A stretch of DNA of 64,000 bases, taken from Hellea sp042093735. Lineage in GTDB: Bacteria; Pseudomonadota; Alphaproteobacteria; Caulobacterales; Maricaulaceae. This document shows positions 61,969 through 64,000 of the stretch, piece by piece. Every line of letters begins with the position of its first letter. The first letter of the stretch is position 1. Where the stretch lies: NCBI GenBank assembly GCA_042093735.1, contig JBELEM010000009.1:1-64000 (forward strand), read 5' to 3'. A program made the position numbers and the translations under genes. The notes below the pieces were generated by a model that had not been told where the DNA came from, searched no databases, and saw only the letters and a program-made list of their open reading frames with translations.

Positions 61969-64000
61969 ATGTCATCACGAACTTTCAAGGGTTTAACCGC
62001 TCTGGCCGTATCCACCTCACTGTTAGCACTAAGCGCTCCTGCTTTTGCCCAGTTAGATGAAATCATTGTTACAGCTCAAAAGAAGCAAGAAAATTTACAA
62101 GATGTACCTGTAGCCATTTCAGCATTTGATTTGGAAGCATTAGAGACTAACCGTATCGAAGGTATTGAAGATATTGGTACTTTCACTCCGGGTTTGTATG
62201 TTACAAGTAACCCTGCAGATCCGAACGGCGTCCGTGTAAGTATTAGAGGTATTGGTACTTATGATCCACAAGTAGGTCAAGATAGCCGTGTTGCTATATA
62301 TCAGGACGGTGTTTATCTGGGCAAAACACAGGGTTTGGGTATTGATATGCCAGACCTTGCTAGAGTTGAAATATTAAAGGGCCCTCAAGGTACACTATAT
62401 GGCCGTAACACAGTTGCTGGTGCTATAAATCTCATATCAGCCACCCCTAATCCTGGAGAGCTCTCTGGGAAAATTAACGCTGAATACGGCAATTATGATC
62501 ATAAAAAAGTTTCAGGTGCTGTAAACTTGCCAATGGGTGATACGGCTGCTGTAAGGCTTTCAGGTTCTTTCATGGATAGAAGCGGTTGGGTAAAAAATAG
62601 TGGCCCTGGCGCTGATTTTGGCGGAGAGAAAAAATACGGAATGCGCGGCGCGTTTGGTGTCGAGTTCTCTGAAGCATTCCGTTTGGACCTTGCTGCTGAT
62701 TATAATAAAACNNNNNNNNNNNNNNNNNNNNNNNNNNNNNNNNNNNNNNNNNNNNNNNNNNNNNNNNNNNNNNNNNNNNNNNNNNNNNNNNNNNNNNNNN
62801 NNNNNNNNNNNACTTTAATTCCTACGGCGAACCCAGCTGTTGTTAATGCAATAACAGGCGGATTTAACCAAGCTTTAGCAGCTCTACCTTTTGCTTTCGG
62901 CGCTACTCAGCAACCACTTCGTCCTGACTTTGTTACGCAGTTTGATGGTTCAGTTCCAGATCGTGGACTATTCTTATCACCCCCTGGTGGTAGTTCTAAT
63001 TTACCCGATCATAATCAGTTCAGCTTAGAGGCGACTTATACAGGCGAAACTAATGATGGCAGATTAGAATACACTGCAGGAGCTTTTTTCTTTGACGAAG
63101 AAACTGGATCTCCAGCAACTCAAAACTTAGCTAACGCAAATGACTATCTGTTTGTTCTCGGGCAGTTTGATCCACGCGTAACAGCTCCTAACATCACTGG
63201 ATTTTTAGGTGGGTTAGGTGTTCCTGCAGCGGCAATGGGTCCTATTCCAGCTGCTGGAGTGCTTCTATCGTTCCTTCAAGGACCTTTGGCGGCTCAAGCC
63301 TTTCCACTATTAACTCAGTTAGTTGGTAATGGTACAACTTGTACGAGTGCACCATCAGCTGCTAACAACTTCTGCTTACCGACATTATCAGTAGCTCTTA
63401 ATAGCACTATGCAGACAACTACAAATTCACTTCAAATTGATACCTCTGCCTTGGCACTTTATGCTCAGGGAACATATCATGTATCTGACGACTTCAGGAT
63501 TACTGCTGGTTTGCGTTACTCGGACGAAAGTAAAGATGGAGTGGGCCAAATGCAGTCTGCATTCTTTAATGATAATGTAACCCTCACAGGGAACGTCATT
63601 CCTAATAATGAAGCGAGCTTTGATGATGAGGTTCTAGATCCATCCATCACGCTCGAGTGGGATGCAAATGATGATGTAATGGTATATGCTAGCTATAAAG
63701 AGAGTTTCCGCTCTGGCGGCTTTAATGCCTCATCAGCTGGTTTTCGTTTACCAGGTCAAACCTACAGCGCAGACTTTACATTCCAACGTGAGGATATAAC
63801 TGCTTACGAAGGTGGTTTCAAAGGAGACTTTGGAGATCGTGTTCGTATAAATGCAGCAGCTTATTATTATGATTTTGCTAATAAGCAGGTAACATTTGCT
63901 ACTAATCCACTGATTGCTACTGAACGCGCTATAGTGAACACTGATGATGAGCTTTATGGTTTTGAAGTTGATGGAACATTTGTGTTAAATGAAAACTTTA
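61969..64000 (+). CDS. TonB-dependent receptor, interrupted by a gap and running off the window
   Basis: This is the start of a second outer-membrane receptor. AAGGGGAG precedes the ATG. The signal peptide (LTALAVSTSLLALSAPAFAQ) is followed by the TonB box DEIIVTAQK and a plug domain with PVAISAFDLEALE, SIRGIGT, VAIYQDGVYLGKTQG, RVEILKGPQGTLYGRNTVAG and AINLIS. This is the FecA/CirA-like style common in sphingomonads for aromatic, steroid or siderophore-like ligands. A 100-N block falls in the early barrel; the frame after it is the same as before it. The later part shows barrel strands such as VMVYASYKESFRSGGFN. The C-terminus lies beyond the window. It carries site B upstream, so it is probably the importer for the island's substrate. 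Confidence 0.9.
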   Translation, partial: MSSRTFKGLTALAVSTSLLALSAPAFAQLDEIIVTAQKKQENLQDVPVAISAFDLEALETNRIEGIEDIGTFTPGLYVTSNPADPNGVRVSIRGIGTYDPQVGQDSRVAIYQDGVYLGKTQGLGIDMPDLARVEILKGPQGTLYGRNTVAGAINLISATPNPGELSGKINAEYGNYDHKKVSGAVNLPMGDTAAVRLSGSFMDRSGWVKNSGPGADFGGEKKYGMRGAFGVEFSEAFRLDLAADYNKXXXXXXXXXXXXXXXXXXXXXXXXXXXXXXXXXXTLIPTANPAVVNAITGGFNQALAALPFAFGATQQPLRPDFVTQFDGSVPDRGLFLSPPGGSSNLPDHNQFSLEATYTGETNDGRLEYTAGAFFFDEETGSPATQNLANANDYLFVLGQFDPRVTAPNITGFLGGLGVPAAAMGPIPAAGVLLSFLQGPLAAQAFPLLTQLVGNGTTCTSAPSAANNFCLPTLSVALNSTMQTTTNSLQIDTSALALYAQGTYHVSDDFRITAGLRYSDESKDGVGQMQSAFFNDNVTLTGNVIPNNEASFDDEVLDPSITLEWDANDDVMVYASYKESFRSGGFNASSAGFRLPGQTYSADFTFQREDITAYEGGFKGDFGDRVRINAAAYYYDFANKQVTFATNPLIATERAIVNTDDELYGFEVDGTFVLNENF
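62712..62811. other. Scaffold gap of 100 N inside the second TonB receptor
   Basis: Exactly 100 undetermined bases. With the nominal length the reading frame continues in phase, but the true length is unknown. Confidence 0.98.

Noticed and set aside
1..64000. CRISPR arrays, insertion sequences, integrases and phage genes
   Set aside because: I saw no regularly spaced repeats, transposase motifs or terminal inverted repeats around the accessory islands.

Overview
The window is AT-rich and gene-dense, and it carries the housekeeping gene neighbourhoods of an alphaproteobacterium: gap-pgk-fba, a DUF4164-like gene followed by zapA, 6S RNA and 5-formyl-THF cyclo-ligase, trxB next to an lsrB/vtlR-type LysR gene with an AbcR-like sRNA behind it, greA-carB, yqeY-dnaG-rpoD, and radA-cvpA-purF. 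The primase lacks most of its zinc ligands, which I recall from rhizobial primases. Low GC, TonB-dependent receptors of the Xanthomonas/Caulobacter type and several flavin-dependent halogenases suggest a marine heterotroph. I cannot name the genus. Three runs of exactly 100 N (32010-32109, 41452-41551, 62712-62811) show this is a scaffold with gaps of nominal length.

Layout. 1-2628: a P1-family peptidase (cut by the window edge) divergent from a secreted gamma-glutamyltransferase. 2662-5907: lower glycolysis operon on the minus strand. 6057-9572: cell division, 6S RNA, folate and aminotransferase genes on the plus strand. 9588-19953: sRNA, lsrB, trxB, ELM1-like, greA, carB, carA and yqeY, with carA and carB split by an oppositely oriented reductase gene. 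20029-24822: dnaG, rpoD and a DUF2161 gene. 24819-31458: M16 peptidase, TesB thioesterase, an unusual DAACS-type transporter, a CAU tRNA, a GST and a small secreted protein.

31499-41451 is a first accessory island: a TPR protein, three overlapping or nearly abutting tryptophan-halogenase-family genes, a divergent 1041-residue TonB-dependent receptor whose promoter holds a perfect 16-bp LacI-type palindrome, and a fourth halogenase cut by a gap. The middle halogenase of the trio has lost the catalytic lysine, the catalytic glutamate and the WxWxIP motif. 41552-52308 returns to mostly ordinary genes: glpK, a fatty-acid hydroxylase-family protein, uvrB, rnhB, two arsenosugar-type glycosyltransferases, an SDR, purF, cvpA and radA.

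52406-64000 is a second accessory island and the most interesting part. It holds a 3-ketosteroid dehydrogenase-like flavoprotein, an arylsulfatase, an aldehyde dehydrogenase, three SDRs (one close to 3-alpha-hydroxysteroid dehydrogenase, one without its catalytic Tyr), a Tat-exported spermidine-dehydrogenase-like flavoprotein and a second TonB-dependent receptor. All three of its promoter regions carry the same long inverted repeat, an arm ending CGTA, exactly 18 bases, then an arm beginning TACG. In two of the regions the element occurs twice, 62-63 bp apart. I infer one regulon for uptake, desulfation and oxidation of a sulfated, probably steroid- or terpenoid-like compound. The regulator gene is not in the window.
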